From Nitrosotalea sp. (lineage in GTDB: Archaea > Thermoproteota > Nitrososphaeria > Nitrososphaerales > Nitrosopumilaceae), in the NCBI GenBank assembly GCA_031296345.1, contig JARLFW010000145.1, positions 1 through 8,160 of the forward strand: 8,160 bases of DNA. Reading direction: 5' to 3'. The first letter of the stretch is position 1. Each line of letters starts with the position of its first letter. The translations under genes and the position numbers were made by a program. Shown in pieces: positions 1 to 5,966 of the stretch. The notes under the pieces are model-generated. The model saw only the letters and a list, made by a program, of their open reading frames with translations. It was not told the DNA's origin and made no database searches.

Positions 1-105
1 AGACCACAACAACCAGGTCAGAAACCACAACAAGGTAACAGACCACAAGGTCCAAGACCACCACAACAGGGACAAAGACCACAACAACCAGGTCAGAAAC
101 CACAA
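1..105 (+). repeat. 30-bp exact direct repeat, copies 75 bp apart
   Basis: Bases 1-30 and 76-105 are identical (both begin AGACCACAACAACC). The offset of 75 bases is exactly 25 codons, so the repeat keeps frame and encodes the same R-P-Q-Q-P-G-Q-K-P-Q decapeptide twice. The bases between the copies carry related but diverged units. The first copy touches the window edge, so more copies may lie to the left. This fits in-frame expansion of a disordered tail by slippage or unequal recombination. Confidence 0.9.
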
Positions 106-270
106 ACAACTACAACTGAAAAATCAAAAACTGTAAAATCCAGTACTGAAGTAAAAGTAAAGAAACCCCGTGCACCACGAAAGAAGAAAGCAGAAACTAC
201 TGCAACTAAACCAGAAGGCACAATTTCTACAACAGAAACTTCAAAGACTGGGACAAGTACCTCATCTTAG
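1..270 (+). CDS. C-terminal tail of a low-complexity, basic protein (5' partial)
   Basis: Frame 1 is open from the first base to a TAG at 268-270, giving 89 residues of a protein whose start lies to the left. The first ~35 residues are almost only Pro, Gln, Gly, Arg and Lys, built on a repeating R-P-Q-Q-P-G-Q-K-P-Q unit. They are followed by a Thr/Ser/Lys linker, a strongly basic patch (KKPRAPRKKK) and a Ser/Thr-rich end. Such a tail is disordered and would suit contact with RNA, DNA or ribosomes. No folded domain is visible here, so the product cannot be named; RNA helicases and ribosomal or RNA-binding proteins can carry tails like this, but that is only a guess. A DNA-level direct repeat lies inside the tail. 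Coding status is likely because of the long open frame, the regular codon pattern and the terminator-like sequence just after the stop. Confidence 0.8.
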   Translation, partial: RPQQPGQKPQQGNRPQGPRPPQQGQRPQQPGQKPQTTTTEKSKTVKSSTEVKVKKPRAPRKKKAETTATKPEGTISTTETSKTGTSTSS

Positions 271-305
271 GTATTTTCTCTTTTCATTTTCTAAATACCA
301 TTTTT
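270..305 (+). terminator. Hairpin plus T-tracts after the partial gene
   Basis: GGTATTT at 270-276 pairs with AAATACC at 293-299 around a 16-base T-rich loop, followed by ATTTTTATTAT. Archaeal RNA polymerase stops at oligo-T stretches, and several T4-T5 runs lie here directly after the TAG. The downstream T-run also overlaps the promoter of the next gene. Confidence 0.5.
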
Positions 306-310
306 ATTAT
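302..310 (+). promoter_or_regulatory. TATA-like box for the TTG-started gene at 332
   Basis: TTTTATTAT is centred near 306, about 26 bases before the TTG at 332. This is the archaeal spacing from TATA box to transcription start, so the mRNA would begin at or near the start codon (leaderless). No Shine-Dalgarno sequence is present. Confidence 0.45.
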
Positions 311-331
311 CGCATTTTTGATCATATTTGA

Positions 332-847
332 TTGCCAAGAAAGATACAGATTACAATTATAGGAAATAACGAAAATGGGGCTACTCCAGAGATTGTAAAG
401 ATTGCATATGAGACAGGAATGGAGATTGCAAAATCTGGAGCAGTTTTAATTACGGGGGGATTAGACGGCGTGATGAAAGCTGCAAGTCATGGTGCAAAAG
501 ATGGCGGAGGTCTAGCTGTTGGTATAATACCACAAAACGATGCATCATTTGCAAACGAATACTGTGATGTTGTAATTCCAACCGGCATGGGTCTTGCAAG
601 AGATTTCCTTACTGCTTTATCAGGAGATGGTGTGATAATTATTGGGGGAGGTTCTGGAACATTATCTGAGACGTGTGCTGCGTATATGCACAAAAAACCA
701 ATTGTTGCAATCAAAACAAGTGGTGGAGTTGCAGAAAAATATGCAGACCAATACCTAGATCATAGAAAAAATGTCATGATAACTGGAGTGAATACTCCAA
801 AAGAAGCTGTTAAAGTAATTTTAGAAAAAATTAATTCTACTATATAG
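332..847 (+). CDS. SLOG/LOG-like Rossmann nucleotide-binding protein (DprA/lysine-decarboxylase-like)
   Basis: The 171-residue single-domain protein has the features of the small LOG/SLOG families (the TIGR00725 or 'MoCo carrier-like' type). A beta strand leads into a Gly at residue 11, an ITGG turn lies at 40-43, an ARD segment at 89-91 corresponds to the conserved Arg of LOG proteins, and the signature GGGSGTLSE lies at 105-113, equivalent to the PGGxGTxxE motif that binds nucleotide phosphates and carries the catalytic Glu (E113). Family members act on or bind nucleotide-like ligands, for example cytokinin ribotide phosphoribohydrolases or molybdenum-cofactor carriers. The substrate here cannot be read from sequence. 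The start is TTG: the codon just before it is an in-frame TGA (329-331), so no longer version exists, and the TATA spacing supports a leaderless start. The 3' end overlaps the convergent dehydrogenase gene by 8 bases. Confidence 0.88.
   Translation: MPRKIQITIIGNNENGATPEIVKIAYETGMEIAKSGAVLITGGLDGVMKAASHGAKDGGGLAVGIIPQNDASFANEYCDVVIPTGMGLARDFLTALSGDGVIIIGGGSGTLSETCAAYMHKKPIVAIKTSGGVAEKYADQYLDHRKNVMITGVNTPKEAVKVILEKINSTI
840..847. other. Palindromic 8-bp overlap holding both convergent stop codons
   Basis: CTATATAG is its own reverse complement. It provides the TAG of the SLOG-like gene (845-847, plus) and the TAG of the dehydrogenase gene (842-840, minus), so each transcript must run into the other gene. 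There is no intergenic terminator. Confidence 0.9.
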
Positions 848-1973
848 ATTTCAAATACGGATCTGGCTCATAGAACTTGTTCTCTTTAGATAACTTGTTC
901 AACTCGTCTACAATTTTTTGTATGCCAAACTCTTTTGCAGTATCAAATAATGGTTTTTTGAGTCCCATTCCAAGTGACAATGCCTTTTCAATCTCTCGAA
1001 CATCACTTGCCTGATTTGTTACAAGCCATGCTGCATTGTTTAGTATATTTCCAAGTAGTTGTATGGGATTGAATTTCTTTGCCAACTCTTCAGTTAGATT
1101 AATTCTCTCATATTGTTCTCCCGAATACTTATAGAATCCTTCTCCACTTTTTTGTCCTAGCTTCTTTTCATTGTATAGTTTTTCAATCAAAGGATGTGGG
1201 TTGATGACCTTTTTGTCTCTTGAATGCATCTCAGTTGTAGCTTTATGGATTACATCCATGCCAGTAAAATCTGCCAATTCGAATATGCCCATTGGAAAGT
1301 GTAGCGTAAATTTTACTGCAGAGTCAATCTCTTCTTTTGTTGCACCAGTGCGGTCCATTGCATATGCAGCTTCATGGACTAGCGGAATGAATAGTCTGTT
1401 AACAATAAATCCGGGCACATCTTTTTTGCATATGACTGGTTCTTTTGAGACTGATTTTACAAAGTTAATTGTTGTTTCTAATAATTCCTTTGATGTTTTC
1501 TGTCCTGGTATTACTTCAACTAGCTTCATTAATTGTGGAGGATTGAAAAAGTGTATTCCTATAAATCGTTCTGGCCGTGATGTGGTGTTTGCAATTTCTG
1601 TAATAGGCAAAGTGCTGGTGTTTGATGCAAAGACTGTCTTTTGTTGAGCAACTTTGTCCACTTCGGCATAAACTTTTTTCTTTAATTCCATTATTTCAGG
1701 TACTACTTCGATCATCAGATCACAGTCTTTGAGAGATTGAGCCAAATCTACAATCGGTGTAATCCTTGAGAATATTTCGTGTCCTTGTTGTTCTGTTATC
1801 TTTTGTTTTGATACTAGCTTGTCTAAAGACCACTTGATCTTTTCCATGGCTTTGTCAAGAAATTGTTGTTCTATATCACGTAGAATTACATTGTATCCTG
1901 CCATTGCAGAAACTTGTGCAATACCATGGCCCATTATTCCAGAACCTAAAACTGTGATGTTTTTTATTATCAT
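840..1973 (-). CDS. 3-hydroxyacyl-CoA dehydrogenase (probable 3-hydroxybutyryl-CoA dehydrogenase)
   Basis: The 377-residue enzyme oxidises (S)-3-hydroxyacyl-CoA with NAD+. Residues 10-15 (GSGIMG) form the dinucleotide-binding turn, and D33 after the second strand favours NAD over NADP. IEVVPE lies at 88-93. The expected catalytic set is present: S120, H141 in HFFNP, E153 and N192 in PGFIVNRL, matching Ser137, His158, Glu170 and Asn208 of the human mitochondrial enzyme. The first C-terminal 3HCDH domain runs to about 285 and closes with GEGFYKY. A second, shorter 3HCDH-like repeat follows at about 305-373, which explains why it is longer than the usual ~285 residues. There is no fused enoyl-CoA hydratase. 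In ammonia-oxidising archaea such a stand-alone enzyme serves the 3-hydroxypropionate/4-hydroxybutyrate cycle, turning 3-hydroxybutyryl-CoA into acetoacetyl-CoA; applying this here is inference from lineage. The ATG start at 1973 has a TATA-like box 26 bases upstream, so the gene is probably transcribed on its own although the cupredoxin gene lies upstream on the same strand. Confidence 0.95.
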   Translation of the reverse strand: MIIKNITVLGSGIMGHGIAQVSAMAGYNVILRDIEQQFLDKAMEKIKWSLDKLVSKQKITEQQGHEIFSRITPIVDLAQSLKDCDLMIEVVPEIMELKKKVYAEVDKVAQQKTVFASNTSTLPITEIANTTSRPERFIGIHFFNPPQLMKLVEVIPGQKTSKELLETTINFVKSVSKEPVICKKDVPGFIVNRLFIPLVHEAAYAMDRTGATKEEIDSAVKFTLHFPMGIFELADFTGMDVIHKATTEMHSRDKKVINPHPLIEKLYNEKKLGQKSGEGFYKYSGEQYERINLTEELAKKFNPIQLLGNILNNAAWLVTNQASDVREIEKALSLGMGLKKPLFDTAKEFGIQKIVDELNKLSKENKFYEPDPYLKSI

Positions 1974-1981
1974 GTTTACTA

Positions 1982-2003
1982 GTAAAATTTACATCTATTT
2001 GTA
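1982..2003 (-). promoter_or_regulatory. TATA-like box and small inverted repeat before the dehydrogenase gene
   Basis: On the minus strand TACAAATA (2003-1996) is centred about 26 bases before the ATG at 1973, fitting a leaderless start. Directly downstream, 1982-1992 reads GTAAAATTTAC on the plus strand, a 5+1+5 perfect inverted repeat lying between the TATA box and the start. That placement would let a bound protein block polymerase, but no regulator is known for it. Confidence 0.4.
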
Positions 2004-2025
2004 AGTTTTTGGAGATACTGCGTAC

Positions 2026-2892
2026 CTAATAAAATGAAAATAAATGGTAACGATCATTATTTCTAATGTTCTTCATAGTTGAACCTAGTCTTAAAAATAA
2101 TATTATTACAAACCCTTCCAACATTGCAGACGATATAGATGCGGGAAATTCTGGAATTACCGATTTAGTTTCATTAGACGTTTCTACCACAGACGATTGT
2201 ATTGAGTTTGATGATTTGCCTGATGCAAAACTATCTACAATTACCTGACCCATCATCCACGGATGGATTGTACAAAAATAATTATAGTTTCCAGCTGTTG
2301 AGAATGTGAAATCAAATGTCTGTTCTGATTTGATAACACCGCTGTCAAATAAAGAACCAATATCACATCCAGATACATTCACTGTCTTATGTACTGAGAA
2401 TGTATTTTGTCCGATTCCCTCCACTACAACAACTTCAAACGACTTTGCTGCTGGCGAAACGTATGCTTCATAGACCAGTTTTCGTATAGGTGCAATGGCA
2501 TTATCTGCTGCATACGGTTGATATTGTGCAAGCTTTGCATAGGTTGTTTCAGTAACTGATGTACGAACCATTACAGTAGGATCTACTTTTCGGTTATCTG
2601 TTTCCACGTTGATTGTAAAATGAGGTCCATTACACCGATTGTCTACACTTGTAATTGTATGACTAACAGAATCTAAATTCTTCCAAGTTACTGTGGTTCC
2701 AGGTATAACGTTTAGATGATTTGGAGAAAAACAGTTAGCTAGAGTTACACATGAAGCATCTGTACTAGAACCGGAACCTACCTGAATGTCTACCTCTGAT
2801 GGTACTTGTCCAAATGCTGGGGAGGCTGTTAAAACTCCTATTGCTATAATCGATAAAATTATCCTACCATTCACAGTAAACAAATAATTCAA
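2026..2892 (-). CDS. Secreted, membrane-anchored plastocyanin-like type-1 copper protein with PEF-type C-terminal tail
   Basis: The 288-residue cupredoxin has a signal peptide with a hydrophobic core at about 11-28 and likely cleavage after AFG or AFGQ. The type-1 copper ligands are visible: H78 in SHTIT, then C207, H210 and M213 in CTIHPWM, an amicyanin-like short ligand loop. The mature start carries C48 and C54, spaced for a disulphide. About 128 residues separate the first His from the Cys, much more than in plastocyanin, so the fold holds an insert (roughly 88-165). A Ser/Asn-rich linker (221-244) leads to IPEFP (246-250), a hydrophobic helix (about 253-270) and basic residues, the three-part layout of archaeal PEF/PEFG-CTERM sorting signals. 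It should sit outside the membrane and shuttle electrons, as the many blue copper proteins of ammonia oxidisers do. The start is uncertain: no in-frame ATG exists before an upstream stop, and TTG 2892, TTG 2883 and GTG 2874 all keep the signal peptide. Confidence 0.9.
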   Translation of the reverse strand: MNYLFTVNGRIILSIIAIGVLTASPAFGQVPSEVDIQVGSGSSTDASCVTLANCFSPNHLNVIPGTTVTWKNLDSVSHTITSVDNRCNGPHFTINVETDNRKVDPTVMVRTSVTETTYAKLAQYQPYAADNAIAPIRKLVYEAYVSPAAKSFEVVVVEGIGQNTFSVHKTVNVSGCDIGSLFDSGVIKSEQTFDFTFSTAGNYNYFCTIHPWMMGQVIVDSFASGKSSNSIQSSVVETSNETKSVIPEFPASISSAMLEGFVIILFLRLGSTMKNIRNNDRYHLFSFY

Positions 2893-3125
2893 TTCATAAT
2901 TTGTTTTATACTTGGATATATCGTTTTATTGGCGATATGTGATAAATGTGAAGTTGCAACACATGATGAGTGAAAAGAAAAGTTATTTTCAAATTCAAAA
3001 GTCTAAACCAATTATTTTTGATCGACAAAAAGATAACCTATTTTTTATGGAGATATATACAATACTTGATGATTATCAGATTTGAATCGCGAATTCTTTT
3101 AGTACTTTGATTACGTAATAGCATC
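2893..3125. other. 233-bp divergent intergenic region
   Basis: This is the gap between the divergent cupredoxin gene and the gene at 3126. It holds the cupredoxin promoter on its left. A short plus-strand frame starts with tandem ATGs at 2963 and 2966 and ends at a TGA at 3083-3085 (40 residues, Lys/Phe-rich, no recognised motif). It could be a micro-protein but is more likely chance. No repeat or clear RNA fold was seen. Confidence 0.6.
2904..2923. promoter_or_regulatory. Two candidate TATA boxes for the cupredoxin gene
   Basis: On the minus strand CGATATATCC (2923-2914) is centred 26 bases before TTG 2892, and TATAAAA (2910-2904) lies 24 bases before TTG 2883 and 33 before GTG 2874. Which box is used decides the true start. 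The first box is nearly symmetrical and could also serve plus-strand transcription into the gap on its right. Confidence 0.4.
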
Positions 3126-3497
3126 ATGACTTTCGACACAATTCTAGAAAGCATAATGCACACGGACAAGCATATCAGATATGCCACAATTGCCGACATG
3201 CAAGGAAATGAAATCAAGACACGAGTAAGAGAAGGCGTGGAACCGTTTCTTACCCCACAAGAGACCAAAGAAACTTTACAATATGCAGCAAACGCATGGA
3301 AGATTAGGAAAAGCTTTGAGCCAAGGATTGGAAAGGGTCAATATGTTTTGGCAGTGTATGATAAGCTAAGACGATTGACAATGCCACTTGCAGACAAGTA
3401 CCTTTTGATGATAACTTGGGGGACGGACGGTGGAACTTTTGACATCATAGAACATATGCAGAATATGTTCTCCGGTGACGCTACAAAAGATTGGTAA
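3126..3497 (+). CDS. Conserved-type small cytosolic protein, possible roadblock/longin-like fold
   Basis: The 123-residue protein has no signal peptide or membrane segment. It begins with a helix (1-14), then a strand pair (18-33: RYATIADMQGNEI, a turn before 'GNEI'), a central helical part with LTPQETKETL at 42-51, and a strand-helix-strand end (YVLAVYDKLRR at 73-83, KYLLMITWGTDGG at 91-103). The 'strand, D-x-x-G-N, strand ... long helix ... strand' order resembles roadblock/longin-type sensory modules, and small proteins of this look occur in several copies in Nitrosopumilus-type genomes. Both points are recall and inference, not proof. The ATG at 3126 has no Shine-Dalgarno sequence and is probably leaderless. 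The gene stands alone, divergent from the cupredoxin and convergent with the next gene. Function unknown. Confidence 0.8.
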   Translation: MTFDTILESIMHTDKHIRYATIADMQGNEIKTRVREGVEPFLTPQETKETLQYAANAWKIRKSFEPRIGKGQYVLAVYDKLRRLTMPLADKYLLMITWGTDGGTFDIIEHMQNMFSGDATKDW

Positions 3498-3504
3498 ATT
3501 TTCA

Positions 3505-3564
3505 TTCTGCTATTTTTTAGATATACATATCATTAGATGTATAAATTTTAACAACTCTGTTGTT
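3505..3564. terminator. Bidirectional terminator-like region between convergent genes
   Basis: The 71-base gap holds a T6 run (near 3513-3518), a hairpin of TATACAT (3522-3528) with ATGTATA (3537-3543) around an 8-base loop, and a tight hairpin AACAAC-TCT-GTTGTT (3550-3564). The T-run serves the plus-strand gene. The second hairpin comes just after the stop of the minus-strand gene. Confidence 0.45.
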
Positions 3565-3568
3565 TCAT

Positions 3569-3823
3569 CTAAAGAGTATCGATTATCGTTTTGATATGAT
3601 CTGGAATCTCTGGTAATTCGCCAATGTGACTGACATTATTCTGTAATACATCGGGACCAATTCGCCTCACCTTCTGAGTACCAATCAGTGTTGCAATGCC
3701 ACGGTCTATGTCTTTTTGAGGTAGTACTGCTTTTAGTTTTTCAAGTAAAGTGTTCTCGTCTTCATACTTGTTAATGGCATGCTGGAGCAGTATCAGTTTG
3801 TCTTCGCTTGATAAATCCACCAT
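3569..3823 (-). CDS. Small hypothetical protein, mostly helical
   Basis: The 84-residue acidic protein is predicted by eye to be two or three helices (4-19, 22-33, 38-49), followed by a short strand-like KVRRIG (51-56) and an extended tail with PEIPDHIKTIIDTL. The helix-helix-strand ending could be a small winged-helix-like unit, but it is too weak to name. It has no Cys, no signal and no membrane segment. The ATG at 3823 starts the frame, and minus-strand AT-rich sequence (TTTTTTATC) lies about 26 bases upstream, suggesting a leaderless transcript. It diverges from the alcohol dehydrogenase gene across 135 bases. I do not recognise the family. Confidence 0.7.
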   Translation of the reverse strand: MVDLSSEDKLILLQHAINKYEDENTLLEKLKAVLPQKDIDRGIATLIGTQKVRRIGPDVLQNNVSHIGELPEIPDHIKTIIDTL

Positions 3824-3958
3824 GTACTATAATCAATTTTACCTTGATAAAAAATCTTTTTAAAAAATACAATTTTCCAAAAATATCACAAAATGCTAGT
3901 ATGTTACCAATAATTAGAAATACTATCAGAGTACAAAACAATCAGGTAAGAAAAAATT
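3824..3958. promoter_or_regulatory. Divergent promoter region (small protein / alcohol dehydrogenase)
   Basis: This is an AT-rich 135-base gap. For the plus-strand dehydrogenase the best box is TTAGAAATA (about 3914-3922), which predicts a start near 3943 and a short leader. That leader would hold AGGT (3944-3947), a partial Shine-Dalgarno match 11 bases before the ATG, so this gene may not be leaderless. Confidence 0.35.
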
Positions 3959-5005
3959 ATGATTCAAGTTATAGGATATGCAGTAAATCAAGCCAAAGCA
4001 CCACTTGCTCCGTATTCATTTCAAAGACGTGAACCTCGAGATTTTGATATAGTGATTGATATCCAATATTGTGGCATATGTCATACCGACATACATCAAG
4101 TAAATGACGAATGGGGTGGATCTGTTTTCCCAATGGTTCCAGGGCATGAGATTGTAGGAGTTGTGTCTCAAGTTGGAAAACAAGTAACTCGTTATAAAAT
4201 AGGAGACAGTGTAGGAGTAGGCTGTTTTGTAGATTCTTGTCGTAATTGTACTCCTTGTCGTAAAGGATTGGAGCAATATTGTGTTGAAGGAATGACTACA
4301 ACATATAATGGTGTAGAAAAGGATGGGAAAACGCCAACTTATGGAGGATACTCTAACAAAATTGTAGTGGATGAAAACTATGTTCTTAAAATTCCAGATA
4401 ATCTTCCACTGGATAAGACTGCGCCTCTTCTATGTGCAGGCATTACACTTTATTCTCCTCTCAAGCATTGGCAAGCAGGTCCTGGAAAGAAAGTAGGAAT
4501 AATTGGTCTTGGAGGTTTAGGACACATGGGAGTAAAGATTGCACATGCACTAGGTGCTGAAGTAACTGTACTGAGTCACTCGCTTAAAAAACTAGAGGAT
4601 GGTAAAAAAATGGGGGCTGACAAATTTTATGCAACATCAGATCCTGAAACTTTTGAGAAACTACAAGGATATTTTGATTTGATAATTAGTACGGTCTCAA
4701 CAGATTTTGATTTGAACAAATTTTTGAATTTGTTAACACTTGATGGTACGATGGTCCAAGTTGGCCTTCCTGAAAAAGAGACACAGGTGGGATTTGTATC
4801 ATTGATAAGTACTCGTCGTAGTCTTGCAGGTTCACTTATTGGAGGAATTTCTGAGACGCAAGAGATGCTTAACTTTTGCGCCAAGAACAACATTGTAAGT
4901 GACATTGAGATAATTCCAATTCAAAAAGTCGATGAGGCATACAAACGAATCTTAAACAGTGATGTTCGATACAGATTTGTCATAGACATGAAGTCACTCA
5001 GATGA
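3959..5005 (+). CDS. Zinc-dependent medium-chain alcohol dehydrogenase (YahK/cinnamyl-alcohol type), probably NADPH-linked
   Basis: The 348-residue enzyme has the full medium-chain ADH layout. Catalytic zinc ligands are C41 (in CGICHTD), H63 (in PGHE, with E64) and C159 (in LLCAG). The structural zinc is held by C94, C97, C100 and C108. The Rossmann turn GLGGLG lies at 183-188. The second strand ends in VLSHSLKK (204-211) with Ser and Lys instead of an acidic residue, which favours NADPH. YahK/CAD relatives reduce aldehydes to alcohols in the cytosol. In an autotrophic ammonia oxidiser, succinic or malonic semialdehyde reduction is a possible role but cannot be assigned from sequence. The ATG at 3959 gives the usual length. 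The gene is followed after 59 bases by the next plus-strand gene, which has its own possible promoter. Confidence 0.94.
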   Translation: MIQVIGYAVNQAKAPLAPYSFQRREPRDFDIVIDIQYCGICHTDIHQVNDEWGGSVFPMVPGHEIVGVVSQVGKQVTRYKIGDSVGVGCFVDSCRNCTPCRKGLEQYCVEGMTTTYNGVEKDGKTPTYGGYSNKIVVDENYVLKIPDNLPLDKTAPLLCAGITLYSPLKHWQAGPGKKVGIIGLGGLGHMGVKIAHALGAEVTVLSHSLKKLEDGKKMGADKFYATSDPETFEKLQGYFDLIISTVSTDFDLNKFLNLLTLDGTMVQVGLPEKETQVGFVSLISTRRSLAGSLIGGISETQEMLNFCAKNNIVSDIEIIPIQKVDEAYKRILNSDVRYRFVIDMKSLR

Positions 5006-5029
5006 GTAATTCATGGGATTTAGCTATCC

Positions 5030-5037
5030 TCTTAAAC
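5030..5037 (+). promoter_or_regulatory. Possible TATA box for the TTG-started gene at 5065
   Basis: TCTTAAAC is centred about 31 bases before TTG 5065, in the 59-base gap after the alcohol dehydrogenase gene. No Shine-Dalgarno sequence is seen, so a leaderless start is the simplest reading; spacing is slightly long. Confidence 0.3.
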
Positions 5038-5064
5038 CCCGTACTAGATTGATAAGAGTAGATT

Positions 5065-5724
5065 TTGGATTTAGAAAAATTTACTGAAGACGTATACACT
5101 GTGGCTGAAAATCTAACAACTGGAAAGACTCCTGAAGTAAAGGCCAGGATAAATTTCGTAAGGGAGAGGCTAATTGAATTATATAAGAAAAATCTTGTAA
5201 AAATCAATCATTCAGTATTGGAGATAATCTGCGCCTCAAATCTGATTGCTTATGGATATACTGTAGATATAGAAAAACAACTTTCCAATATTCTAGTCTG
5301 TGATGTATTTGCAACCAAAGGCGATGGTACGGTCATATTGGAAATTGAAACTGGATTTACTCCACCAGACCATGCACTAGATACCATAGACTACTATGTG
5401 GCAAGAATATCCAGTAAAATCGCTAGATATAGCAAGCATTGCTCAAAGTTTGCGTTAGCCACACCAGTTGTTGGAATTTTACCGATTCCAAAATTGTTCT
5501 TAAAACCACCAAAGGATAGAAAACCAGAAGAAATTCAAAAGATCAAAACGTTAGTAGATAGATTTTATAAAAATCCACCAATTGAAACGGATGACATACT
5601 AAATGCTCACCTACATTCCATATATCTAATCAATATTGACAAGGGTTTTGCAAAACAGCTAGACCCGTATACATATCTTGAACTGACAGAAAAGCTCCAA
5701 GATGCAAGCGGATTAGACCTGTAG
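5065..5724 (+). CDS. Hypothetical protein, possible PD-(D/E)XK-fold (variant nuclease-like)
   Basis: The 219-residue cytosolic protein I cannot name. Its middle reads like a restriction-endonuclease-like core: a helix (48-63, SVLEIICASNLIAYGY), a strand with E70 (VDIEKQL), a strand reaching D80 (ILVCDVFA), a turn, then a strand ILEIETG (91-97) with E93 and E95, then a long helix (104-121). That is the order helix-strand-D-turn-strand-ExX of PD-(D/E)XK proteins, but the usual Lys is replaced by E95, so it may be inactive or use a changed metal site. Residues 130-150 (ALATPVVGILPIPKLFL) form another strand and loop, and the C-terminus is helical. The start is TTG at 5065; an in-frame TAG at 5059-5061 rules out a longer form, and the first later candidate is GTG 5101. 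It may be co-transcribed with the mini-protein 32 bases downstream. Confidence 0.75.
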   Translation: MDLEKFTEDVYTVAENLTTGKTPEVKARINFVRERLIELYKKNLVKINHSVLEIICASNLIAYGYTVDIEKQLSNILVCDVFATKGDGTVILEIETGFTPPDHALDTIDYYVARISSKIARYSKHCSKFALATPVVGILPIPKLFLKPPKDRKPEEIQKIKTLVDRFYKNPPIETDDILNAHLHSIYLINIDKGFAKQLDPYTYLELTEKLQDASGLDL

Positions 5725-5756
5725 AGAAAATTTCAATAGACTCTTTTTTTGCATAC

Positions 5757-5909
5757 ATGTCATTGATACAGAGTGCAAAATGCCCAATTTGTAGGCAGAA
5801 ATTCACAGAACATTCTGAATTACAAGAACAAATTTGTAAAATCATAATGGTAAAAGAATTTGCGGGAAATTGTCCTGGGTTCGATGTAGAACATTGGGGG
5901 AAAAAGTAG
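5757..5909 (+). CDS. 50-residue CPxC mini-protein, probable zinc-binding
   Basis: ATG 5757 to TAG 5907-5909 encodes 50 residues. C9 and C12 form a CPIC knuckle followed by Arg-Gln-Lys, and C27, C39 (NCPGF), H19 and H46 could complete a zinc site. The CPxC start followed by a helix and a further Cys is typical of archaeal zinc mini-proteins, which bind nucleic acids or partner proteins. It has no signal or membrane segment. It lies 32 bases after the PD-(D/E)XK-like gene on the same strand. A weak AT-rich stretch (TTTCAATAG, 5731-5739) is at promoter distance. It is short enough that chance cannot be excluded, but a Cys pattern like this in a random frame is unlikely. Confidence 0.6.
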   Translation: MSLIQSAKCPICRQKFTEHSELQEQICKIIMVKEFAGNCPGFDVEHWGKK

Positions 5910-5949
5910 ACAAGACCTGTAAAGATCTAGTTTTCAGTAATAGGGGATA

Positions 5950-5966
5950 TTTTTAGAATCTAAAAA
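5950..5966. terminator. 8+1+8 inverted repeat with T5 on both strands, at the convergent junction
   Basis: TTTTTAGA (5950-5957) and TCTAAAAA (5959-5966) flank a single base. The element carries a T5 run on each strand and overlaps the stop codon of the minus-strand membrane protein (5960-5962). It suits two-way termination between the CPxC mini-protein and the membrane protein. Confidence 0.5.

Noticed and set aside
1171..1647. 158-codon plus-strand open frame
   Set aside because: It is antisense to the well-supported 3-hydroxyacyl-CoA dehydrogenase, whose catalytic residues are all present.
2929..2973. 14-codon frame encoding a C-x2-C motif (ICDKCEV)
   Set aside because: Too short, needs a TTG start and overlaps the cupredoxin promoter; chance is the simplest explanation.
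2963..3085. 40-codon plus-strand frame beginning with two ATGs
   Set aside because: No motif, low complexity and no convincing promoter; left as a remark on the intergenic region.
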